Assembly (NCBI RefSeq): GCF_009753675.1 | Contig: NZ_WQLV01000002.1 | Coordinates: forward strand, 620,001-684,000 | Reading direction: 5' to 3' | Source: Parasedimentitalea huanghaiensis | GTDB taxonomy: Bacteria; Pseudomonadota; Alphaproteobacteria; Rhodobacterales; Rhodobacteraceae | Length of the DNA stretch: 64,000 nt | Part shown: one piece after another, positions 1 to 8,088 of the stretch | Layout of the letters: each line of letters starts with the position of its first letter | Numbering within the stretch: position 1 is the first letter of the stretch | Translations under genes and position numbers: made by a program | Notes under the pieces: model-generated | Databases searched by the model: none | Told to the model about the DNA's origin: nothing | The model's input: only the letters and a program-made list of their open reading frames with translations

Positions 1-758
1 GCTGGAAGACTATTGGCAAAACAGGGGAAGATCCGCCCACCAGGTTGTCCCAACGTTTTGGCCGCAACTGACAACATGACCAGTCCGATTTCCTCTGGCC
101 CAAGCAGCGGCCGACGAGCGGCGCGCACAGATGGGCCTCCGTCCGTTATCGCAACCGCATCCGCTGCCAGCAATTTGGTGACAGCATCAAAGTCTCCGTT
201 AGAAGCCGCCGTAAAAAATTCCCCGATCAGAGTTGAGATTTGAACGTTGGACACATCAAATCGTGGCCCGCTGTTGTGAACACGTTTACGGGCGCGACTA
301 ACCAACTGACGGCAGGCGACCTCGGACTTACCCAAGGTTCGAGCCAGATCAATATAGGCCACATCAAAAGCCTCGCGCAGGATAAACGCCGCCCGTTCTG
401 TCGCATCCAACCGCTCCATTGCCCAAAGCAGCGCCAATCCACAGTCCTGAGCTTGAATAAAATTTGCTTCAACCGAATGCTCAGCTGTCACGACCAGTGG
501 TTCGGGCAACCATGGACCGACATAGGTTTCCCGCCGCCGCTGTGCCACGCGCAAGGCATCTATGGCGATGCGAGTGGCCACTCGTGTTAGCCAGGCTTCG
601 GGGTTCCTCACCGCATCCTGGTCTGTACCAGCCCACCGCAGCCAAGTGTCTTGTACAACATCTTCGGATGCCGCACGTTCACCTAACATACGATAACAAA
701 TCGAAATGAGGCGTGGCCGATGTCGTTCGAACTCCCGAGCTGCCACATCACTACTCAT
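1..758 (-). CDS. ECF41-type sigma factor (SigJ-like), C-terminus off the window
   Basis: An alternative sigma factor that would direct RNA polymerase to its own set of promoters. The visible 252 residues begin MSSDVAAREF and contain sigma-70 region 2 (about 10-75) and region 4 (about 105-165). The linker motif YVGPWLPEP (79-87) is typical of group ECF41, and after region 4 comes a SnoaL-like extension with DGGPSVRAARRP near 206-216. In ECF41 proteins this extension controls activity in place of a separate anti-sigma factor. The ATG overlaps the end of the upstream AhpD-like gene by 8 bases, so the two are translationally coupled. The 3' end is lost at the left edge, so the usual NPDKL-type motif cannot be checked. 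Confidence 0.9.
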   Translation of the reverse strand, partial: MSSDVAAREFERHRPRLISICYRMLGERAASEDVVQDTWLRWAGTDQDAVRNPEAWLTRVATRIAIDALRVAQRRRETYVGPWLPEPLVVTAEHSVEANFIQAQDCGLALLWAMERLDATERAAFILREAFDVAYIDLARTLGKSEVACRQLVSRARKRVHNSGPRFDVSNVQISTLIGEFFTAASNGDFDAVTKLLAADAVAITDGGPSVRAARRPLLGPEEIGLVMLSVAAKTLGQPGGRIFPCFANSLP

Positions 759-1290
759 TCAGAACCAGCTCCTCTTGCTCACCAAACCTTAGACGACTGC
801 AGGTCGCTCCGTGCCCCAATGACTTTTTGAAAACAGGGTAGAACCGCCCCGATGCCGAAGCATAAGCAACCGCAACAAGCCCTTTGCGCCCAAACTTCTT
901 TGTAATCTCTTGTGCCATTCGGTCAGTTTCTAAATCGCCAGCGATGGCAGACACGGCGAACCTATATCCCAGCCCCACATCCCCGGCCAGTTCGCTGTAC
1001 CCATCTGCACAGGACCGCAATTTTTCTGATGACACACCAGCATCGATCCACATGTCGATCACCAGCTGCGTACAGGGTCCACAATCCCCGTCCAATGTCG
1101 AGGCCAAGAGCGCACCTGCAATCACCTCATCAGCATTTTTCAAACCGCGATAGCCAATTACCGCCGGATACAAAGCCAGTCGCGCTCCGGCAGATCTAGA
1201 CACGTCAATCACATCTAACATGTAGGAAACATCATATTGGTACTTCCGACCAAAGGCACGCGTTGCGCGTTGCAGGAACCAGCGGATCAT
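751..1290 (-). CDS. AhpD/carboxymuconolactone-decarboxylase-like protein with a CGPC motif
   Basis: A 179-residue protein related to the carboxymuconolactone decarboxylase/AhpD fold. It shows a CxxC pair (CGPC, Cys70 and Cys73) preceded by an acidic stretch, as in alkylhydroperoxidase AhpD. The usual AhpD histidine four residues after the second cysteine is replaced by Val77, so classical AhpD proton relay is doubtful. ECF41 sigma genes are known to sit next to such proteins (carboxymuconolactone decarboxylases, oxidoreductases or epimerases), and this one lies between a membrane protein and the sigma gene with overlaps on both sides. A redox or substrate-sensing role for the operon is inference; the substrate is unknown. 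Confidence 0.7.
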   Translation of the reverse strand: MIRWFLQRATRAFGRKYQYDVSYMLDVIDVSRSAGARLALYPAVIGYRGLKNADEVIAGALLASTLDGDCGPCTQLVIDMWIDAGVSSEKLRSCADGYSELAGDVGLGYRFAVSAIAGDLETDRMAQEITKKFGRKGLVAVAYASASGRFYPVFKKSLGHGATCSRLRFGEQEELVLNE

Positions 1291-1673
1291 CGGTTCACCT
1301 CCTTATTACGGAGGCGCACAATCATAGTCACGGCCAACCACGCTGGGAGCTGAATCCCGATCAAGTTACTCAAGGCGATCATATCCATGGGACCGCCCCG
1401 CGCACCCCAGATCCAAAAATGAAACACAGCATGCATCACTGGCCAAGCAACCCCAAACACACATGCGGTTTGATCCTGTCGCAGAGCGCCCCAGATCAAT
1501 CCACTGCCCGATACCAAAAAAATCATAGCAATGTCGCGGACGAAATGCAGGTTGAATGGCCCCGTCATTCCCACTCCGGGGGTCAACTCGTACCAGAGTT
1601 CTGGTGTCAGCCACATCAACACCCCTAACCCCCCAAAATATGCCCCAATTACTAGCAGTACAGATCGCACCAT
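1287..1673 (-). CDS. small four-helix membrane protein, first gene of the ECF41 operon
   Basis: A 128-residue hydrophobic protein with about four membrane segments (roughly 5-25, 45-65, 72-92 and 100-120). It resembles short DUF4345-like membrane proteins, but I do not recognise a specific family with certainty. It starts at an ATG preceded by AGGAG. It is the first gene after the ECF41 promoter and overlaps the AhpD-like gene by ATGA, so it is probably a target and partner of the sigma factor. Function unknown. Confidence 0.75.
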   Translation of the reverse strand: MVRSVLLVIGAYFGGLGVLMWLTPELWYELTPGVGMTGPFNLHFVRDIAMIFLVSGSGLIWGALRQDQTACVFGVAWPVMHAVFHFWIWGARGGPMDMIALSNLIGIQLPAWLAVTMIVRLRNKEVNR

Positions 1674-1697
1674 CAGATCTCTCCTTTTTGCCAGTTA

Positions 1698-1724
1698 GAC
1701 GAGGGAGAACCTGCTTCTGTGACA
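1698..1724 (-). promoter_or_regulatory. ECF41 consensus promoter of the sigma operon
   Basis: On the minus strand the sequence reads TGTCACA (1724-1718), a 16-base spacer, then CGTC (1701-1698). This equals the published ECF41 promoter consensus as I know it. It lies 25 bases before the first gene of the operon whose last gene encodes an ECF41 sigma factor, so positive autoregulation is very likely. Confidence 0.85.
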
Positions 1725-1868
1725 GCAAAGTCAAAAAAATGATAAAGGCGCGTATCACGCACCAAACATCCCTTAAACCGTTAACAATATACAGTTTTCA
1801 TAAGTGCCCTTACGTTTCTTCCTTCATAACTCTGGACGTTGGCAAAACCCGCTCCTAACGTGACTGTA

Positions 1869-2816
1869 ATGTTACGCTATTCCATCAAACGTCTCTTCTC
1901 CCTAATCCTCAGTCTGGCCGTTGCCTCACTGGTGATTTTCTTTGTCATCGAAATCGCGCCCGGCGATCCGGCTTCCTTTATGCTGGGTATCAACGCACAG
2001 CCCGACACAGTGGCTGCACTGCGTACTGAATTGGGGCTAGATCAGTCCAAGTTCAGCCGCTATGCAGCTTGGGTCGGCGGCATGCTAAGTGGTGATTTTG
2101 GAACCTCTTACACCTATCGCACCCCAGTAGCAGAAATGATCGCGGACCGGTTGTGGGTGTCTCTGCCGCTTGCCCTATATGCGCTGGCCCTATCAACATT
2201 GATTGCCTTTCCTGCAGGTATTTATGCCGCCGCACGCCGGGGGAAGGCAGGCGATATGGCAGTGATGGGTGCAACTCAATTGGGTGTGGCTGTGCCAAAC
2301 TTCTGGTTTGCGATGATGTTGGTTCTGATTTTTGCTATTAACCTGCGCTGGTTCAACGCAGGTGGTTTTGTCGGCTGGGACGAAGGCCTGCTGGCCGGGC
2401 TGCATTCACTGACACTGCCCGCCATTTCACTGGCGTTACCGCAGGCCGCAATTCTGGCGCGGGTCATGCGCTCGGCACTGCTGGACATACTGGGCGAAGA
2501 CTTTATGCGCACCGCCCGCGCCAAAGGGTTGAGCCGCCGTCAGGCCCTGTGGCGGCATGGACTGCGAAACGCATTGATCCCTGTACTGACCATCATCGGG
2601 TTGCAGTTTTCGTTTCTGCTGGCCGGTGCCATCATCATTGAACAGGTTTTCTATCTGCCGGGACTGGGACGTCTGGTGTTTCAGGCAATTTCAGCCCGTG
2701 ATCTGATCGTTGTGGAATCGGTGGTCATGCTGCTGGTGTTTGCTGTGATCACTGTGAATTTCCTGGTTGATCTGGCCTATGCAGCCGTAGATCCGCGACT
2801 AAGGAGCCGCACATGA
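1869..2816 (+). CDS. dipeptide/oligopeptide-type ABC transporter permease (DppB-like)
   Basis: Integral membrane subunit of an ABC importer of the peptide/nickel/opine class, 315 residues. It has an N-terminal anchor (about 10-30), the conserved DppB region with a cytoplasmic EAA-type loop (ARAKGLSRRQALWRHGLRNA), and about six membrane helices. I chose the ATG that gives MLRYSIKRL; an upstream in-frame TTG at 1839 is possible but lacks a good ribosome site. It overlaps the next permease by ATGA, and two more genes follow with the same overlap. No periplasmic binding protein gene is adjacent, so the substrate cannot be read from context. Confidence 0.9.
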   Translation: MLRYSIKRLFSLILSLAVASLVIFFVIEIAPGDPASFMLGINAQPDTVAALRTELGLDQSKFSRYAAWVGGMLSGDFGTSYTYRTPVAEMIADRLWVSLPLALYALALSTLIAFPAGIYAAARRGKAGDMAVMGATQLGVAVPNFWFAMMLVLIFAINLRWFNAGGFVGWDEGLLAGLHSLTLPAISLALPQAAILARVMRSALLDILGEDFMRTARAKGLSRRQALWRHGLRNALIPVLTIIGLQFSFLLAGAIIIEQVFYLPGLGRLVFQAISARDLIVVESVVMLLVFAVITVNFLVDLAYAAVDPRLRSRT

Positions 2817-3628
2817 GCCGAAACCTGATCCTTGGTGGGGCAATGTCGGCGCTGGTGTTGCTGGCGGCAGCGGTGTCCTTTGTCTGGACACCGTTCGATC
2901 ATACAGCGATGGATATCCCTTCAAAGCTACAGACACCCAATGTAATTCACTGGTTGGGCACCGATCACTTTGGCCGCGATATATTCTCGATGATCATGGT
3001 TGGCGCCCGTACCTCAATTGCGGTGGCCCTTGTCGCGGTTGGCATTGGTATGAGCATCGGTGTGCCGCTGGGGTTGGCTGCCGCCGCCCGAAGTGGCAAC
3101 TGGCTGGACGAGCTGATCATGCGAGGCAATGATCTGGTGTTTGCCTTTCCGTCACTGGTTATTGCCATTCTGATCACTGCTATTTTTGGCGCGGGTGCGG
3201 TCAACGCGATCATCGCCATTGGTATTTTCAACATCCCGGTCTTTGCACGGATCACCCGTGGTGCAGCCCTGTCGTTGTGGCAGCGCGAGTTCATTCTGGC
3301 AGCCCGCGTAGCTGGCAAAAATGCAGCTCGCATCTCAGCGGAACACATCCTGCCCAATGTTGCCAACCTATTGATTGTACAGGGTACGATACAATTTTCA
3401 TTGGGCATTCTCGCCGAGGCCGGACTGTCTTATGTTGGGCTGGGCGCGCAGCCCCCTACCCCCAGCTGGGGCCGGATGCTGGCGGATGCACAGACCATGG
3501 TCAGCTTTGCTCCGCATTTGGCGTTGATCCCAGGCACGGCCATCATCCTGACTGTTCTGGGCCTAAACCTGATGGGGGATGGGCTGCGAGACTGGCTTGA
3601 TCCCAAACTGCGGGTGGCCCGGACATGA
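2813..3628 (+). CDS. dipeptide/oligopeptide-type ABC transporter permease (DppC-like)
   Basis: Second membrane subunit of the importer, 271 residues, paired with the DppB-like protein before it. The N-terminal anchor is followed by the motif LGTDHFGRDIFSMIMVGAR, diagnostic of DppC/OppC proteins, and an EAA loop near AARVAGKNAARISAEHILPN. About six membrane helices are expected. It overlaps its neighbours on both sides by four bases, which implies one transcript and coupled translation with the ATPase. Confidence 0.92.
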   Translation: MSRNLILGGAMSALVLLAAAVSFVWTPFDHTAMDIPSKLQTPNVIHWLGTDHFGRDIFSMIMVGARTSIAVALVAVGIGMSIGVPLGLAAAARSGNWLDELIMRGNDLVFAFPSLVIAILITAIFGAGAVNAIIAIGIFNIPVFARITRGAALSLWQREFILAARVAGKNAARISAEHILPNVANLLIVQGTIQFSLGILAEAGLSYVGLGAQPPTPSWGRMLADAQTMVSFAPHLALIPGTAIILTVLGLNLMGDGLRDWLDPKLRVART

Positions 3629-5223
3629 GCTTGCTTAACATTCAAAACCTGACCCTATCGATTGGCGACAGTGCTATCCTGAAAGATGTCTCTCTTTCGG
3701 TCGCCCCGGGTGAGATCGTCGCCGTCACCGGCGAAAGCGGATCCGGCAAGTCTATGACCGCGCTAGCCGTGATGCAGTTGTTGCCTGAGTTGGCACAGGC
3801 CAATGGCACGCTCTCGCTGGACGGCATCAATCTATTGGAACAAAGCGAGGAGCAGTTATGCGCCTTGCGCGGTGCCTCCATCGGAATGGTGTTTCAAGAG
3901 CCAATGACAGCGTTGAACCCGGTCAAAACGATTGGCGATCAGGTGATGGAGACCATCCTGATTCACAAGGCGATGCCTCCAGCCAGGGCGCGCCAACATG
4001 CACAGGAAATGCTGGAACGTGTTGGCCTGCCCGCTGACCGGTTTCCACTAAGCCGCTTTCCCCACGAGTTATCCGGCGGCCAGCGCCAGCGAGTGGTCAT
4101 CGCAATGGCCATTGCCCTGCGCCCAAAGTTGCTAATCGCGGACGAACCAACAACAGCGCTGGACGTGACAACACAGGCTCAAATTCTGGCTCTTCTAAAA
4201 GATCTGGTGCAAGACTTTGGCATGGGGCTGTTGATGATCACCCATGATCTGGCGGTGGTCGCCGATCTGGCTGATCGCATTGTAGTGATGCGACACGGAG
4301 AGGTCGTAGAAAGCGGGACGACTCAGGGGTTGTTGGCCAACATGCAACATCCCTATACCCGGATGCTGTTTGCGGCATCAAACCATCAGGTCGCGTTACC
4401 ACCAGCCCCAGCACCTAAACCGCTGCTACAGGTCAAAGGTGCAGTCCGTGACTACCGCCTGCCGCGTCAATCGCTATTTGGTGCGCCCGGCCACTATCGC
4501 GCGGTTCAAGATGTCAGCTTCACCTTGAACCGAGGGGAGCGGCTGGGGTTGGTGGGCGAGTCTGGCTGTGGGAAATCGACCCTTACACGGGCAATTCTCG
4601 GATTGGAACCGTTGCAAGGCGGTGAAATTCTGTTGGACGGTGGTCCTATCGGCATCAATCAATCTGCTGAACAGCGTCGTAAAATGCAGGTGGTGTTTCA
4701 GGATCCATTTGGTAGTTTCAATCCGCGCCACCGGGTTGACCGATTGATCACAGAACCCTTTCATCTGTTGGACAAGCCCCCCACAGGCAGCGCTAGACGT
4801 GACTTGATCGCTGAAACTCTCACTGCGGTTGGACTATCGCCCGACGATGCCGCCAAGTTTATCCACCAGTTTTCCGGTGGGCAACGCCAACGCATCGCCA
4901 TTGCACGCGCCTTGATCACACGCCCAGAGTTGATCCTGTTTGATGAAGCTGTCTCGGCACTGGATGTGTCTGTACGGGCGCAAATTCTCGATCTACTAGC
5001 CGAGCTGTGCAAATCTTATGCGCTGACCTATCTGTTCATCAGCCATGACTTGAACGTGGTGCGGACGATTACGGATCGGGTACTTGTGATGAAAGCCGGT
5101 GAAATTGTTGAACAAGGTGCTACCGAGGCCGTATTCACATCACCAAAACACGCCTATACTCAGTCGCTCTTAGCTGCTGCACCAGTTTTACCTGACCTTG
5201 GTAAAGGGGCTGACGTTGCATGA
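3625..5223 (+). CDS. fused double ATP-binding ABC protein (DppD-DppF type)
   Basis: Energising subunit of the peptide-type importer, 532 residues, holding two complete nucleotide-binding domains in one chain. The first has Walker A GESGSGKS (36-43), signature LSGGQRQR and Walker B LLIADEPT. The second has GESGCGKS near residue 310, FSGGQRQR and LILFDEAVS. In many systems these are separate DppD and DppF proteins. The C-terminal oligopeptide-transporter extension is seen after each core. It overlaps both the upstream permease and the downstream acetyltransferase by ATGA. Confidence 0.94.
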   Translation: MSLLNIQNLTLSIGDSAILKDVSLSVAPGEIVAVTGESGSGKSMTALAVMQLLPELAQANGTLSLDGINLLEQSEEQLCALRGASIGMVFQEPMTALNPVKTIGDQVMETILIHKAMPPARARQHAQEMLERVGLPADRFPLSRFPHELSGGQRQRVVIAMAIALRPKLLIADEPTTALDVTTQAQILALLKDLVQDFGMGLLMITHDLAVVADLADRIVVMRHGEVVESGTTQGLLANMQHPYTRMLFAASNHQVALPPAPAPKPLLQVKGAVRDYRLPRQSLFGAPGHYRAVQDVSFTLNRGERLGLVGESGCGKSTLTRAILGLEPLQGGEILLDGGPIGINQSAEQRRKMQVVFQDPFGSFNPRHRVDRLITEPFHLLDKPPTGSARRDLIAETLTAVGLSPDDAAKFIHQFSGGQRQRIAIARALITRPELILFDEAVSALDVSVRAQILDLLAELCKSYALTYLFISHDLNVVRTITDRVLVMKAGEIVEQGATEAVFTSPKHAYTQSLLAAAPVLPDLGKGADVA

Positions 5224-5693
5224 CCCTGTCATTGACCCTGATTTTACCACGTGAGCGTGCCCAACTGGCCGCTGCGCTGGCGCCTTATTTCTTTGAAATA
5301 GCCCCCACCGCCCCAATGAACCCGGATGACCGGGCTGAACAGGTGCTACACCGCAAAGATGTTACAGCGTTCTGGATCAACAATGGAGGCTCCCGTATTG
5401 GTTTTGCCATTGTCCTAAACCTGCCCGAAGACCGCCGGGAACTGTCTGAATTTGCAATTTTCCCAAAACACCGGCGCCAAGGGCTTGGATATCAGGCGGC
5501 GCAAATTCTGTTGCAGGAATTTCCCGGCCGCTGGCGCATGGGCCTGTCCGCCCATTCCAAGCAAGCCGCCGCCTTTTGGGGGACTTGCCTTAGCGGTATG
5601 CCCGGCGTGCGCGATCTGCGCGAAGGGGCCCCATTTTCTAAACACCAAATCAAAAGCTACACTTTCGATATTGCAGGACCAAACAATGACTGA
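5220..5693 (+). CDS. GNAT-family acetyltransferase
   Basis: A 157-residue protein with the GNAT acetyl-CoA binding signature RRQGLG (85-90) after a beta strand (LSEFAIFP). The substrate is unknown. It is translationally coupled to the ABC ATPase before it (ATGA) and overlaps the aldehyde dehydrogenase after it by 8 bases, so it belongs to the same operon. One possibility is that it modifies an amine or amino compound brought in by the importer; that is inference from position only. Confidence 0.82.
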   Translation: MTLSLTLILPRERAQLAAALAPYFFEIAPTAPMNPDDRAEQVLHRKDVTAFWINNGGSRIGFAIVLNLPEDRRELSEFAIFPKHRRQGLGYQAAQILLQEFPGRWRMGLSAHSKQAAAFWGTCLSGMPGVRDLREGAPFSKHQIKSYTFDIAGPNND

Positions 5694-7143
5694 CGCTACT
5701 CCCCTATGGTTCAATCCCAGCACCTGCCTGATTGGCGGCGAATGGGCCAGCCCTACCGACGAAAAGACACTGACGCTGGTGAACCCGTCCGACGGTAGTG
5801 ACATTTGTGAAATTGCGCGCGGTGGGCCAAGTGACATTGACGCCGCAGTGCAAGCCGCAGAGGCAGCCTTGGGTGGCGACTGGGGCCGGATGACCGCACT
5901 GGAGCGCGGCCGTATTCTGACCCGCATCGGTCAATTGGTGCTAGAGCGTGTTGATGAACTGGCAGCGCTTGAAGCGATGGATGTTGGCAAGCCGCTGACC
6001 CAGGCACGGGCAGACGCTGTTGCTCTGGCACGGTACTGCGAATTTTACGGCGGTGCCGCTGATAAGGTGCACGGAGAAACCATTCCCTATCTGGATGGCT
6101 ATACCGTCTACACCCTACGCGAACCGCATGGGGTGACCGGCCATATTGTCCCTTGGAACTATCCGATGCAGATCATCGGTCGCTCCGTTGGAGCGGCTTT
6201 GGCTATGGGAAATGCCTGTGTGTTGAAACCTGCCGAGGAAGCTTGCCTGACAGCGCTGGCTTTTGCCCACATTGCAGTAGAAGCAGGATTGCCCGCTGGC
6301 GCCTTGAACGTGGTGCCAGGACTGGGGGCAGAAGCTGGCGCCGCGCTATCATCACATCCAGGCGTGCATCATATTTCATTCACCGGTTCTGTGGCTACAG
6401 GTGCATTGATCCAGCAGGCGGCTGGTAAAAACGTTATCCCCGTGACGTTGGAGCTGGGCGGCAAATCCCCCCAACTGGTGTTTGATGACGCAGATCTGGA
6501 TGCAGCGCTGCCGTTTCTAGTCAACGCTGGATGTCAGAATGCCGGCCAGACCTGCTCAGCCTCCTCTCGTATTCTGGTGCAGCGTGGTGTCTACGACGAG
6601 GTCGTCACACGTATGAGTGCGGCATATGGCGAATTGACCGTTGGGCCAGCCACAGATGATTTGCGCGTCGGGCCACTGATTTCAAATCGACAAAAGCAGA
6701 TCGTTGAGGGGTTCCTTGAAAAAGGATCGGATCTAACTGTGGCAGCACACGGGGTTATCGTAGACGGGGCGCCAGACACCGGGGCCTATGTACGCCCGAC
6801 GTTATTTAAAGATGTCCCCTCTGATCACTCCCTAGCGCGGGATGAAATCTTTGGTCCAGTGCAGGTCATCATCGTCTTTGACACCGAAGAAGAAGCTCTT
6901 GAGATTGCCAATTCCACCGACTACGGCCTTGTCGCCAGCGTATGGAGCCGTGATGGCGCCCGGCAAATGCGGTTGGCGAAAAAACTGCGTGCCGGACAGG
7001 TATTCCTGAACAACTATGGGGCCGGAGGTGGTGTTGAACTGCCATTTGGTGGTGTTGGAAAATCCGGCCACGGCCGCGAAAAAGGGTTTGAGGCGCTGTA
7101 TGGGTTTTCACAGCTGAAAACCGTCGCAGCGCACCATGGCTAA
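5686..7143 (+). CDS. NAD(P)-dependent aldehyde dehydrogenase
   Basis: Oxidises an aldehyde to the acid, 485 residues, the usual family length. Visible motifs are the nucleotide-binding FTGSVATG (232-239), the general base Glu256 in LELGGK and the catalytic Cys290 in QNAGQTC, then the C-terminal GGVGKSGHGREKG. The start is the ATG after AGGACCAAACA that overlaps the end of the GNAT gene; a longer in-frame opening upstream is only the shadow of that gene. Sequence style is close to betaine or semialdehyde dehydrogenases, but the substrate cannot be fixed. It probably works in catabolism of the imported compound. Confidence 0.92.
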   Translation: MTDATPLWFNPSTCLIGGEWASPTDEKTLTLVNPSDGSDICEIARGGPSDIDAAVQAAEAALGGDWGRMTALERGRILTRIGQLVLERVDELAALEAMDVGKPLTQARADAVALARYCEFYGGAADKVHGETIPYLDGYTVYTLREPHGVTGHIVPWNYPMQIIGRSVGAALAMGNACVLKPAEEACLTALAFAHIAVEAGLPAGALNVVPGLGAEAGAALSSHPGVHHISFTGSVATGALIQQAAGKNVIPVTLELGGKSPQLVFDDADLDAALPFLVNAGCQNAGQTCSASSRILVQRGVYDEVVTRMSAAYGELTVGPATDDLRVGPLISNRQKQIVEGFLEKGSDLTVAAHGVIVDGAPDTGAYVRPTLFKDVPSDHSLARDEIFGPVQVIIVFDTEEEALEIANSTDYGLVASVWSRDGARQMRLAKKLRAGQVFLNNYGAGGGVELPFGGVGKSGHGREKGFEALYGFSQLKTVAAHHG

Positions 7144-7146
7144 GCC

Positions 7147-8088
7147 TTGAAGGCCTCGGTTGGACTTGCCATCACGCTGGCCCTGACAGCGGTGATCCTG
7201 TTCGATGTTATGGGGCTAATTATCAAGCACCTGTCGCTCCGTTATGGTGCGGCAGAACTATCTGCCTATCGCAACTTCTTTGGCATTTTCCCTTCGGTCC
7301 TTGCCCTTTGGTCATCACGCCAGTGGCACGCATCTGGTTGCCCCTTGCGATTGCGACAATGGAAACTTGGATTGATGCGCGGGCTTTACGTCACGGTGGC
7401 GCAGTTCCTGTTTTATTACTCACTGGGCGTCCTGCCTTTTGCCACCGCGTCAACCATCACCTATGCCAATGCTATATTTGTCACTGCCCTTGCCGTTCCC
7501 CTACTGAGTGAACGCGTGGGTTGGATACGCTGGGCAGCGGTCTTGATGGGGTTTGGCGGTGTCATCATGGTCATGCAGCCCGGCAGTGACAGCTTCACCT
7601 ATGTTGCAGTTGCGCCGCTGGGGGCAGCGTTTCTGTACGCCCTTGCTGGCGTAACCGCGCGGTTAATGGACACGGACGTCCCCAGCCCGCTAATCAACCT
7701 GTATTCTACGATTGCCGCCCTGATAGGATCTTTGTGCCTTGCTCTGGCGATTGGAAATTTCACCCCAATTGCAAGCCTGTCCGATTTGTTCTGGATTTTT
7801 GCCATGGGCGCGGTAGGTGGCACGGCTGTGTTGTGCATGGTGGTGTCATACAGAATGACCGAGCAAAGTAACCTGGCACCCTTCAGCTATTTCGGCATTC
7901 CAATCGCCTTTGTCCTCGGGTGGATCTTCTTTGACGAGACCCCTTACAATGCTCTGTTTCCCGGCGTATTTCTGATAATTGGCGGTGGGTTACTGGTCAT
8001 CTGGCGCGAACGACGACTGCGCGCCGCCTCTGCCCCAGCACAGCTAGGAGACAAATCCCAAACGTCAGCCAAGCTGGGTGACGTTTAG
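7147..8088 (+). CDS. EamA/DMT-family transporter
   Basis: A 313-residue inner-membrane transporter with ten predicted helices in two EamA repeats, the second beginning near residue 150 (VAVAPLGAAFLYALAGV). The start is a TTG three bases after the aldehyde dehydrogenase stop, so start choice is less certain but leaves no gap in the first helix. Members export or import amino acids and other metabolites; the substrate is unknown. It closes the operon that begins with the ABC permease. Its end overlaps the stop of pncB by four bases on the opposite strand. Confidence 0.88.
   Translation: MKASVGLAITLALTAVILFDVMGLIIKHLSLRYGAAELSAYRNFFGIFPSVLALWSSRQWHASGCPLRLRQWKLGLMRGLYVTVAQFLFYYSLGVLPFATASTITYANAIFVTALAVPLLSERVGWIRWAAVLMGFGGVIMVMQPGSDSFTYVAVAPLGAAFLYALAGVTARLMDTDVPSPLINLYSTIAALIGSLCLALAIGNFTPIASLSDLFWIFAMGAVGGTAVLCMVVSYRMTEQSNLAPFSYFGIPIAFVLGWIFFDETPYNALFPGVFLIIGGGLLVIWRERRLRAASAPAQLGDKSQTSAKLGDV

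Noticed and set aside
5452-5685. 78-codon N-terminal extension of the aldehyde dehydrogenase
   Set aside because: The extension is the out-of-frame copy of the GNAT gene; the family start and a ribosome site fit the ATG at 5686.
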